Of a stretch of 64,000 bases of DNA, positions 42,791 through 55,500 are shown piece by piece. Each line of letters opens with the position of its first letter. The first letter of the stretch is position 1. The DNA comes from Lepus europaeus. Its lineage: Eukaryota > Chordata > Mammalia > Lagomorpha > Leporidae. The stretch covers positions 77,143,179 to 77,207,178 of the forward strand of contig NC_084840.1 of assembly GCF_033115175.1 (NCBI RefSeq). Reading direction: 5' to 3'. The translations under genes were made by a program, and so were the position numbers. The notes beneath the pieces are model-generated. The model was not told where the DNA came from, ran no database searches, and worked only from the letters and a program-made list of their open reading frames with translations.

Positions 42791-43284
42791 TTTAACATTT
42801 TTCCAGGGAAACTCATGTAGTCAACGCCTAAAATAGGTGGAAACTTACCTTCTCTTTGAAGATATTGTTAATAAAAGACCTGCCAATATTTCCAGGCAGA
42901 GATGTGCTTGATTTCCTTTTTCTCCATCTTCCTCATACCTGACTCATCATGACTTTTCCTCTCAACCCCTACCCTGCGCCTAACCCTAGCCCAAGGATCC
43001 CAAATGCCCACATGTGCTCTGTAGCTCTGATCCACAACTGATGCAGGGGCACCCACCTCTGTGCTCTGTGCAGTGAGTTTCTTTCTCTCCGGAATGCACT
43101 GAATAAACAACCACTGAAAACCTTTGCTAAACTGTCCTACAGGCTGACAATTCTTCACCTCATTCCCAGGTGCATCTATGGACTAGCTGCTATCATATCT
43201 CACCACAGGTCTCCAAATTTCTAAGAAAATCACTTTAAGTACTAAGGAGTCAGAATGAAACAAACCATGGAAGTAATAGAGTCA
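42791..43284. other. Unassigned sequence 3' of copy 2
   Basis: A 96-codon minus-strand frame (42868-43158) resembles nothing I know and has no supporting context. Confidence 0.35.
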
Positions 43285-43499
43285 GTGGTGAATAAGAATC
43301 TTTAATAAAACAACATTAAAAATTGTGTTTGAAAATGGTAAAAGTTTGCTGTCCATGCTTCATGCCCTGTGGATGTAGCTGTAGCTGAGGGTGCATTGCT
43401 GAGCAGAAGAGACGTGCCAATCACCAGCATCTGAGACATCTCCTGTATCACATCCACACGCAGGAGATTTTTTTAGAATTCATGAAAAAGTCCTCCATG
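43285..43499 (-). terminator. AKR1C copy 2, 3' untranslated region and ATTAAA polyadenylation signal
   Basis: An ATTAAA hexamer lies on the gene strand at 43301-43306, about 195 bases past the stop. The whole stretch aligns by eye with the 3' region of copy 1. The cleavage point near 43285 is inferred. Confidence 0.55.
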
Positions 43500-43542
43500 T
43501 TAATATTCATCAGAAAATGGGTAATTTGGGTGTCCAGCCGCA
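43500..43542 (-). CDS. AKR1C: AKR1C copy 2, exon 9 (coding part)
   Basis: Acceptor CATTTTAG, then the last base of Phe310 and residues 311-323, [13 protein letters not shown], and TAA. It is 43 bases, like copy 1. Confidence 0.93.
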
Positions 43543-46500
43543 CTAAAATGAGAAAAATGTACAACTTAAAATCGATAACACATTTCTAGTGTATTGAAAG
43601 GATTGCTGTGAAGCAACCATGTTAGTAAAAATTAATATTCTTTCCTTTCTAGTTTCCAAATGTAACGTGTACGTATGAGTAATAATTTATTGTAAATAGA
43701 GTCATACTCAGTGGTTTTTTTTTTTTCAAATTATAGACCTTAACCTGGAGCTTAATATGCAGAACATGCAAAATAAGCAATTCAAACATATTACTCTGGC
43801 TTAACTATGTCTTTCAATAATGCAAGGTGATACCCAGTGCTGTCTTATAGAAGATTCTCAAGGAAAAGAGAAATGTATTTTGTCTGTTTTTGAACAAGGA
43901 CACAGCAGAACACTGTTTAATACTAATATATTTCAAGGGGCATAGACTACTCCTAGGAAGTTGACAACATTTTTCTTAACTCTTTAATTGTTTACTCACT
44001 GACCCTCATGCATAGCACTGTATATTAAATTATGAAGTGAAAAGAATGTCATTGATAGAACAGGCTTCAATGTCTAAAGGCTTTTTGTATAGTTCACACA
44101 TTCACATGTCTTCTGAACTACTGAGAATACAAAGAGAGAATAATCAATGTTCGTTAGAATATTTAAAGGCAGGAAGAATTATAAACTGACACTCTGTATC
44201 CTTGTATTATTTCCCTTGTGTATTCTTCATTTTTCTCCATACCAAGATAACATTACCAATTATAACATATTGGCTAATTTTGAGCATATGCCATTTTAAG
44301 ATATACTAATCTCTTTCATATATTATCACAATTATTTCTTTGTTTTAATGATTTATTTATTTATTTCAGAGTCAAGGCTGTAGACAGAGTGGGAGAGAAA
44401 GAGAGAGGTAATCCATCTGCTGGCTCACTATCAAATGGCCACCACAGCCGGAGCTGGGCTGGTCCAAAGCAGGGAGCTTCTTCTGGGTCTCCCACGTGGG
44501 CACAGGAGCCCAAGCAATTGAGCCAACATTTACTGTTTTCCCAGTACTTCAGAGGGGATGCATTGAAATTAGAGCAACCAGGACTTGAACCAGTGCCCAT
44601 ATGGCATGCTGGTGAACTTATCCTACTATATCACAGCACTGGCCCCTATTACAATTATTTCTATCATAAATTTTAAAACCCACAGGTAGCAGGAAGGCAT
44701 ATTTCTTGTCATTCTTGTTTATAGTGTAGTTTTGCTTAAATTCTATAAGGTTAGAGCTCAAAATGAGAGTAAAGATATATTATTGGAATAGCACTCTGGA
44801 CTCAGAATCAGCCCTTAAAGCATTCGGATCTGGCTAAAAAGCCCATGAGAGTTTCTCAGGCGTGGAAAGCCAAGACACTGCGGCAAAAATTGCCTAAATG
44901 AAAGATCTCTGTGAATGAGATCCCGGTGGAAATAATGGGACATCAAAGAAGGAGGTATCATTCTCTGAAGGGTGGAGAGAACTTCCACTTTGCTTATGTC
45001 CTTTTCTAAATAAGGTCGGAGTTTGAGAACTCAAGAGGCTTCTATAGCCTTGGTAGCTCATGACAAGAGCCTTGGGTGATCACTGACATCATAAATAAGA
45101 GTGTCAACTGTTAAATCAACAAAAGAAGTCACTGTGCACTTCCTCACCATGTAGGATCTATGTCTTTTTTTTTGCATTTTCTTTTTTTTTTAATTTTTTA
45201 TTTCATAAATGTGAATTTACAAAGTGCAACTTTTGTATTGTTGTGGCTTCCCCCCACAACCTCCCTCCCTCCCGTGGCCCACCCCTCTCCCACTCCCTCT
45301 CCCATCCTGCCTTCATCGAGTTTCATTTTCGATTACCTTCATATACTGAAGATCAACTTAGTATATACTAAGCAAGGATTTCAACAGGCTGCACTCACAC
45401 AACCACACAAGGTATAGGGTACTGTTCGACTAGTAGTGTTTTTAAGTTTCATAGTAAAACACATTAAGGACAGATATCCTATGTGGGGAGCATGTACCCA
45501 GTGACTACTGTTGTTGATTTAACAATTGGCACTCTTATTTATGATGTCAGTAATCACCCGAGACTCCTGTTATGAGCTGTCTTGGCTATGGAAGGCCCTT
45601 GAGTTCACCGACTCTGAACTTGTTTAGTCAAGGCCGTATCACAGTGGAGGTTCCTTCCTCCCTTCAGAGAAAGGCGCCTCTCTCCTTGATGGCTTGTATA
45701 TTGGATATACATTGTCTCCCCTTGTGTGCTTTTAACCCCATTCTTATTCTTTTACTTTCAATCTAACTTTAAGATTTCACTCTCTGCATCAAGTCACCAT
45801 ACTTCAGAAAATCATAACAAAGTGTTTCTATTGACCTTTAAGGCCAAACTCCCTCAAGAGAAATGCAGTGTTTGAATCCTTAGCAAATGCAGTGAAAAGG
45901 AAGGGAGAGATTTCAAACTACTAAAACATTAGTTGCAAGTATCTCAGGGGAAATTCATAGGGAGGGTGAAGTATTTCTGCCTATGTAAGTCCCAAGTTGA
46001 CTTATTGTGTACTTCTTTTAATAATAGCACGTATGTGGCAGGTATATATCACTTTCATACTTATTATTAGGGAGATATCTATGCTTTACAGACTAGGAAT
46101 GTTACCAAAAGATTTCTGCAAAAAAGTACTGTCTCAAGTAAAGTATGTTTTGATCTATTCCTGAGGTGATATTTATAATGAACAGCGTAAATACTTGTGG
46201 ACCATTGGGTATTTGTCTTAGCATACCAAAAGCCATAAGATTGCCATTGGGGGCCGGCACCGCTGCTCACTAGGCTAATCCTCCACCTGTGGCACCGGCA
46301 CCCCGGGTTCTAGTCCCAATCAGGGTGCCGGATTCTGTCCTGGTTGCTCCTCTTCCAGTCTGGCTCTCTGCTGTGGCCTGGGAAGACAGTGGAGGATGGC
46401 CCAGGTCCTTGGGCCCTGCACTCTCATGGGAGACCAGGAGGAAGCACCTGGCTCCTGGCTTTGGATTGGTGCAGCCATAGTGGCCACTTGGGGGATGAAC

Positions 46501-49500
46501 CACTAGAAAAAGGAAGACCTTTCTCTCTCTCTCTCACTGTCTAACTCTGCCTGTCAGAAAAAAAAAAAAAAAAGAGTGCCATTGGGTTAGTTTTCTTAAT
46601 GATTTCTTTATTAATGATTGTGTATCAAAATTCACCAAATAAATTTTACATTATCATAATACCCATTTGTCTGTCTTCATTCTCCAAGAAAATATGCTTC
46701 TAAATAAACTTTCAAGACCTCTGAAAATAGTATTTATTTCCTTTAAAATGCAGATGAAACTTCTTTCTCTAGCTGTTAAGTACTTAAATAAGTAATTTTA
46801 ATTAATTAGGCCACTACCATAAATAAAAGGCAATTCACGGGACCAATGCTGTGGCATAGTAGATGAAACCTACACCTGCATTGTCAGCAGCCCATATGGG
46901 TGCCGGTTTTTAGTCCCAGCTTCTCCTCTTCCAATCCGCCTTTGGATCAGCACAGTTCTGGCCATGGCAGCCTTTTGGGAATGAACCAGTGGATGGAAGA
47001 CCTTCTCTGTAATGCTACCTCTTAAATAAATGAATACATCTTTTAAAAAAAGAAAAAAAGAAGGCAATTCACATGATGAACATTATAAGCTAAAGTTTTC
47101 CAAATTCTCAAAGTTTCAACACAATTTTGCTTAGGAAATATACCAAAAATAAATCAGTCTTTTACAAAGGTCCATATTTGATTTGCACATTATGGTTCAT
47201 TCAAATTTTAGTTTGTAAATTCTTGGAAGGAAACTATTCTTCTTGGCTTATGAAATAAACCAATATGCTAATTAAAAAGAATTCTGCCTATGACCACAGA
47301 TTTGTTGGAAATACCTTCAATCTGATAAGAATTGAGAAGGTTTGTGGAAAGAGGAAGTAGTCATCCTTTTGCAGACATTTAAGAAGCGACACAGGGGTTC
47401 CCTAGAGTTCATGCCTACAGAGAGTTGGAGAATAGAGGCTAATACCCATCCTACAAGCCTCTTCAGGAACTAAATGAAGGCAATGCCTTTACCAAAAACT
47501 TACAATTCAGCATCAGCATATCGAAGATTTCTGTTCAGACCATCTAGAACATTCATGTCCTCTGAAGACAATTGAAACTGAAAAACCTATTAGAGAGCAG
47601 AAATTATTAGTATTTTTATACTGATAATCTGAAAAACCCTGAAATGTTTCTCAGCAATTCAAGACTTCACAAAAACAGTAATCAAAAACACTGGCCTAAC
47701 ATCTTTCCTCTTTTTATTAATATTACATTAAAATGAAACAATATAATATGACAAACAATAGAAATTAAAAGAGAATGAAAAGATAAATAGTGAGGAAAAT
47801 AAAATATGCATTACTAGATTATTGATACTGTACAATCCTACAGATAGAGGACAGCTCAAATTTTGTAGTGGGAAAACAAAGCTGACATTATTTAAAAATG
47901 ACTGGGCCATGTGCTTGCAAGTTATAGAAGAATTTATAGCAAGCTTTGAAATATATGAGATAAATTAGTAGCATTCCTTAACACAGTTGGATTTGTATAT
48001 TCCATAAATGAAGAAAGAACAAAAAAAGAAAAGTTGACAGCTTGATTGTTTAAAAGGTCTTATTTTTCAGTAGAATAACGGCTGTTCCTCATGAGTATAG
48101 AAAAGGGCTATAAACAATAAATCTCAAAATGTCAATTTTAGGCAAGGCCATAGTCAAAGTACAGGTTCTCTCCTCCCTTCAGAGAAAGGTACCACCTTCT
48201 CTGATGGCCCATTCTTTCCGCTGGGATCTCACTCACAGAGATCTTTCATTTAAATCAACAACAGGAGTCACTGTGCACCTATTCCCCATGTAGGATCTCT
48301 GTCCTTAATGTGTTTTACTATGCGAGTTAACGGTAAAACTGCTACTCAAATAGCACTCTCTACTTTGTGTGTGTCTGTGTGGGTGCAGTCTGCTGAAATC
48401 TTCACTTAGTATTTACTAACCTGATCTTCTGTATATAAAGATAATTGAAAATGAATCTTGATGAAGAGTGAGATGGGAGAGGGAGTGGGAGATGGGATGG
48501 TTGGGGTAGGAGGGAGGTTATGGGGGGAAAATCTGCTATAATCCAAATCCAAAAGCTGTACTTTGGAATTTATGTTTATTAAATAAAAGTTGAAAAAATG
48601 TCAATTTTGATAATTTCCATTACACTTTTTGTACTCTGTATATTAATTATCACAAACCAGAGAAAATACAATATTGGTTAATCATTATGGAAGACAGAGT
48701 GGAGATTCCTAAGAAATCTGAAAGTAGATCTACCGTATGACCTGTGAATTTACCCAAAAGAATTTAAGTCAGCATATGAAAGTTGTCTGTACTCCCATGT
48801 TTATAGCAGCTCAGCTCACAATGGCCACCATATGGAAGCCACACAGATGTCCACCATCTGATGACTGGGTAAAAAAAATTGTGGTATTTATGTACATTGT
48901 GGAATACTATTCACGCAGGAGTGTGGCTCAAATCCAAACATTTGAATATGGGCAATGGGCATCCCCAGCAAAGTCCCAAATTCCCTTCCTTGATATTATT
49001 TTTAAAAGTACACATCAGGTCAGTGGATTCTTATATGTATTTCAAACAGTATTTAGTAAATACTAGTTGAATTAAGAGCCTAATTTAGAAAGAAAAACGA
49101 TAACAATTTTATAGATAGTGTAGTGGAATATTATTTTGTTCTCCCTATAGGAAAGCATATGACATGTCAGTCACAGACAAATAAAGATTTAACTACACAA
49201 AAGTAGTAATTTTTGATCATGAAAATATACCATGAAGAGAATAAAAACTATAACCTACACTTCTTTCCCAGGCACTTTCCCAGGGAGCAGGATTGAAAGT
49301 GAAGCAACTGGGACTCAAATCAGCTCTCCTATGGGGTGCTGGAATTGCAGGCAGGGGCTCACCTTGCTTCACCACAACATAACCCAAGAACACATTTTAA
49401 CAACTGCATCTCATACAAAGGTAAAGTCCAGAATACACAAATATGAACATGATAGAGTGGTCAGAGAAATATCTCCCGGTGTTTCATTTGGGTAGGCTCC

Positions 49501-52500
49501 ATATGCATTGGGTCCATTGCCTATTACCCCGTAACTTCATTGTGGGTAGGTCTACGGAATGGTAGCTAGATCTCCCCAGGATAATAGGTTCCCAATTCTC
49601 AGGTAAAAATAATACTTTCACATAATCTTCTCTGTGGAAGCTGTATGTTTTACAAATATAATAGCTAATGGTATAATAAGAGTCTCTTAATTAAACCAGA
49701 GACATGATCTATTTAAACAAAGACTAGAATACCTGCTTTACAAGACAGGAAAACCTAACTAAAAATATATAGGTATTAATCTATATGAATTCTGAGAAAT
49801 TAAAAATAAAATGATCATAATTTAAAAATTAGTCTGATGCCCTAATTTCAGAAAAGGAAAACAAGATGCCTCTTTGCAATTGACTGCAGAGTATACTGTC
49901 AATTTAAGCTGCAACACTATTCTCCGCTTTCTGTTTTACCATTAATTCTACTTAGCCCTGATGTGTCAGAAATATATACAAACCTCAAATGCATCATCAA
50001 AACCAGAGAAATAGACTTGGCCTAAAGATGTCTTGACATCTGGCTAAGAAGCACACAGTGAAAGATACTGTATAGGATCCATGGTGCCTAGAGCCCCCCA
50101 TGTTCATCACCTGCATGTTCTCTTTGATCCGCTTCTCAGTGAAACTCTTGGCCAGGACCACAACCCCACGCTGCAGCTGGTAGCGGAGGGCAATCTGGGC
50201 TGGAGTTCGCTTGTGCTTTTTTGCCAAGTCACAAACGACTGGATCTTCCAAGAGAACTGGAGCACTCTGGTCCACCCTGGAAGGAGAGGTAGAAAAGCTC
50301 ACTTCTGAGGCTAAGTTTTCAGACTGTCAGAGGCATCAAAAAACAGATTAGGGGACCCATTCTGAACAAGTGTTTCTCAAACGTGGTCCTTGGCCACCAA
50401 AATAATATCATCTGACCCTGCTTGAAATGCAAATTCTGCCACCCCCCTGAGCCAGTTGACAGGTAACTCTGCAAAACTAGTAATATTTCATTAACAATGA
50501 TATTTTAAATAAACTTGCCTGTTTTTCCCTTACCATTTAGGGTCTCTATGTGATCCCAGAGCACTGTAGGCAACCAGGACAATGTCTTTGGACTTGCAGA
50601 ATTCCAGCAGTTTGCTCTGGTTGAGATAGGGATGACATTCCACCTGTGGGTATGCAGATTGACAAGTATGACTACATAAAAGGTTATTATTAATTTTAAG
50701 GGAAATTGTAAAAATAAATGTAGTTGAACTTAACAATGTAACATGAAATTTAGACTGGCGATATCAATGAATAACAATTTTCAAATTTTGTTTTAAATAT
50801 TAATCTATTTTATTAGAAAGGGAGAGAGAGAGAGAGAGAGATTGAAGTTGAGACCTTCCAACTGCTAGTTCACTCCCAACAGCAATCACAACATTGAGGG
50901 CTGGGCCAAGCTGAAGCCTGGAGAATACATCTAATATGTGGGGGAAAGGCCCAAGTTCTACAGTGTCTAGTACATTTCCAGACACATTAGCAGGAAGCTG
51001 GATTGTGAATGGAGCCCCTGGGAATATAACTCTAATATGGGATTCAGGTATCACAAGCTTAGGCTCAACATGCAGCACAACGCTGGCTCCCAAGTCAGAA
51101 TTTCTAAAGCAAATAAGTTAATATTTTGTCTTGTGGAAATGTGAAAATATGAATTCCTGAAAAGAAGCACTTATGTGCTCAGTTCTTGGGTGGCTAAATA
51201 ATCGTTTCATGTTAAGCCGACAATCAGTACTTCTGGGACAGGATTATCATTCTTTGAGCTTTAGCATTGAATATGCCACAAAGCAAGCATTTTTCAAAGC
51301 CGCATTAGGGCATTTCTGATGGACTAACATATCAATATTGTAGGAATTGTATTGATTACATTTGGATAGATTTCAGCATCCAAAGAATAATGAGTAAAAA
51401 TAATTCTAACACATAGAGCACGTAAAAATCCATGATTCCATAGTTATCAATATATAAAAATGGAACAGAGAAAGAGGGAATATAAAAATTTGTCCCTTGT
51501 AACAGTGAGTATAACATTAACTTCTTTCTAATAAAGGGAAAGTATTAATGTAACTCCTACCTTACAGGAACAATTACAGCTTACACTGATTTAAGGTGCA
51601 AATGTCAAATAACAAAAGCAAAAAGTGTACTTTAAATGCAATTAATTATTTACAAATAGCAGTGCAATCATCAGTTAAGTCAAAAGTCAACAATGGCTAC
51701 TTATACATTGTGTTAAAAATCGGTTAAGGAATATTTCATTCTTTGTTGACTATTATCACCTAACTGACTATTGTTAATTACAATGAATTTTTTTTCAAAA
51801 AATAAGAAAGAAATATTAATAAAATAAAGTATTCAAATCTAACTTCTCATTTATGGAAAGTTAAAATAAAGAAATATTACTATAAGGCAAAAATCAGCAA
51901 AAACAGAACATCTGCAAAAATCTGTCTAGATATTACAGGAAGAAAAGATTGCTGACCATTCTAGAGAAAAAAACAAGCATGACAAACATAACAAATTCTA
52001 TTTGTGAACTATAATTTTACTGCACTATTGAAAGACATTTGTGGACAATAATGAAAAATTACAATATGGAAAATGTTAAATGATATGAAGAATTTGGAAA
52101 CTAATTTAGACCCAATTGTGAAACTGTAACTATGTGCTATGGTGTATTCTATCCCAGGAGATATTTTCTGAGGTCTGTGTGGATGAATAGTCCTTTTCAC
52201 CAAAGGGTTTCAAGAGGATCAGCAAAATGTTGTACATATGTATAAAGACATACTGCTATATGCCTATTAACATTAAACACATGAAAAAATGTCTTCAATT
52301 TTGGGTTTGGAGATAAATATGGAATATCTGCATTATCAAATATCCTGAAAGTTTGAAATTTCAAATAAAAAATTTGGGAGTTGGGGCTGGTGCGGTGGCT
52401 CATTTGGGTAATCCTCCGCTTGCGGCGCCAGCATTACATATGGGTGCCAGGATCTAGTCCCACTTGCTCCTCTTCCAGTCCAGCTCTCTGCTGTGACCCA

Positions 52501-55500
52501 GGAAAAGCAGTGGAGGATGGCCCAAGTGCTTGGGCCCCTGCACTCGCACAGGAGACCAGGAGGAAGCACCTGGCTCCTGGCTTCAGATCAGCGTAGCTCT
52601 GGCCGTAGTGGCCATTTGAGGGGTGAACCAATAGAAGGAAGACTTTTCTCTCTGTCTCTCTCTCACTGTCTAACTCTATCTGTCAAAAATAAAATTTTGG
52701 AGTAAAATTAATATTGAAAGACATATTAATTTTACAATATTTTTGTGGAGAATCAGTGTGCTTCACTGATATAATTATATGAATTATAATCAGATTTTGC
52801 AGTGAAAGGTCTTTACTGTGTGATTATAGGTTGTTAGATACAAAGTTAGATCATGCAACCAGACACAGAATAGATGTGTAAAACAGCTGATTGGTGGCAA
52901 AAAAGAGAGGCAATGCAGACTAAAATGTGCTCAGGGATAAGATCACTTAAGTTTTGCTAAAATTTTCAGAGCACTGATGTAGCCGACAATACTATCACCA
53001 TCAATAGCTAACTTCCACCTTGTTCCCCAGATTATCTTCAGTTATTTTTTTTTCCTGTATCTAAGTCTCTGTTCAAAGAACCTGAAGGAAAAGATACCCA
53101 CTGGGAGGGTTCAGGTCTTTCAACACCAAACAAACCTTCACCACCTAGTTTACATTCACTCTGTCTTTATTTACTACGGATCAGATATCTTCACGGAGTT
53201 CTTTCCTATATAGAGTTCCTTCAACATCACCTTCAGCAGTCAGTGCATCTGGTCATCCTCCAGGGTATCATTCATTGATCTGGGAAGGATTAATCTTCCC
53301 ACTGAGGTTTCATTACTGACTGCTGCCTTTCTTGCTCATTGCTACCTCTCACACCTGCTCCATGTTCTTATGCATATTTCAGCATAACATCTCCTTGCCT
53401 TTTCACTAAGACAAGGACAAACACAGAAACAACTGAGGGCACTTCCTCCCCTTGCTTACAGAGGCTCTGCCTGCAGAATCTTCCATTTCACACAGTAAGT
53501 TGACAGAAGTGGCAAACAGATGGACAACTACCAGAAGCACAAGGAGCAGGGAATCAAAAACAGAAGGAGAGAATGCGTGTTGTCACCTGGTTGCAGACAG
53601 GCTTGTACTTGAGCCCTGGCTTGTTCAGAATCATCTCCAACAGCCTGCGGTTGAAGTTGGACACCCCGATGGACTTGGCCAATCCTGCATCCTTGCACTT
53701 TTCCATGGCCTGGGAGGAAAGATTGTGAAGAAATATTTTCACAGTTGGGTAGAATAATACAAAGGCATTTAGCACAGTTAAGAGGAACATTATCAAGAGA
53801 TTGTAATGAAGGTAAGGGGCACTGACAGACACCAAAGAGAAAAACTAATAAAGAGCATAAGGGAAGCCACTGACAACAAGACCAAGAATTTTGTGTTCTT
53901 CTTAGGAAACCAGAGGAATTACTGTACTTACACAGAAAAAGAAGCCTGCTCTCAATTCCACTAATTCTCCTTTACCTTTCTGTTTCTCCCCAGTATTGTC
54001 TTCCTCCCCCATGCTTCAGTACATCAACTTTTGTGCATCCATGAATGAATGTCTCATTCGTTTAAGATTAATTGTGACCCGATTTTCCCTTTCCCTGCTT
54101 CCCCTGTACTCACTCCATCAAGTACTCACCTCCCAAGTGGCACAGAGATCCACCATGTCTAACATGACTTTTCCATTTTCATCAGTTGGAAAAATCTCTT
54201 CCCCAGGCTAGAAAAGAGCAGTTGTTTCACTATACCACCATATTCAGCTACCCAGACAACAGCAAGGCATCCATTGTATTTAGTGTTGGAACACAAACTT
54301 CCAAAAAATATGTGGAGCAACATTTTTTGCTCCACAGCATATGCAATGTGCACTGCATATGGACTAGTGGATAATGTCATTAGGCTACACTCCCCCTCTA
54401 ACTGCTATTATGTGTATTAATAATTAGTATTTTTCCAGCACCTAATATGGTCCTGTGGATTTACATTACTCATGTTCTCCTGTTCTTTACTCTAGAGAAA
54501 TTTCTGTTTCATTGTGAAGATCAGTTGTTACCTGACCTTCATCTCCACTGATAATGGATTCTAGTCTTGACCCAGGCGAAACTATCAGTGCTCTTTATTT
54601 TCCTGAAAACGAGTTCACCCAACAGCAGGCAATAGTACCACAGAATGTGGATCAAAGTTCTATTCCATAATAATTTTAGTACTAGAAGATGCAGCAAAGC
54701 TATCAAACATAAATGAGCATGACTTGAGCTTCCCATTTAGTTAATCCAGTAAACTATGTAGCTTTAACTACCGTGAGCAGTTTCTATAAGTTATCTAAAT
54801 TATCATTCTGTAAATGTATCAGCATTGTTCACTCATCCATGATAATGATAGCCATTCTGACTACTGTAATGAAATAAATTTGATATGAACTGCTTACCTT
54901 CATAGATACTGGTAAATGAATAATATAGAGATCAACATAGTCCAGTTGAAGGTGTTTCAGTGACTTTTCCAAGCTTGGTCGGACCAGCTCTGGTCGATGG
55001 AAAGTTGACCAAAGCTGCGGGGTTTAAACAGCAGAAGTGATACAACAATAAATACATTAGTTAAAATACTTGATTTCCTTTATTAATATTAAGGTTTTTT
55101 TACTAGTAAAAATGTAATGAACATGGAAGGACCATGATGCCTTCTTTTCGGGTTTCCTGTGTCCTGACCTAGCTGTAAGAACTCTGTCATTTTTGGGTAT
55201 CACTCTTAAACATCCTAATCCAAGGTGAATATTACACCAGCGATACAGACTTTATCAGCTAACTACAATGACAATGGTTTAGATTATATCTGACAGAATT
55301 TAGAAAGTGAAGACCTAGAGGTATTGGAAAGGAACCAAACAAAAATATCAGAAATGAAGACCTCAATAAAGCAAATGATATTTCAGTTGAAAACTTTAAC
55401 AGCAGATGTGATAGACAGTGGAAGGACAAATGATCTAGAAGACAGGTCTTTTCAAATATCTCAGACCAAACAAAGTAAAGAAAATAATTAAAACTAATGA

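Noticed and set aside
42868-43158. 96-codon minus-strand frame 3' of copy 2
   Set aside because: No family resemblance, no splice or promoter context; a GAAGGTAAG donor-like string at its downstream edge (about 42848-42856) is not enough.
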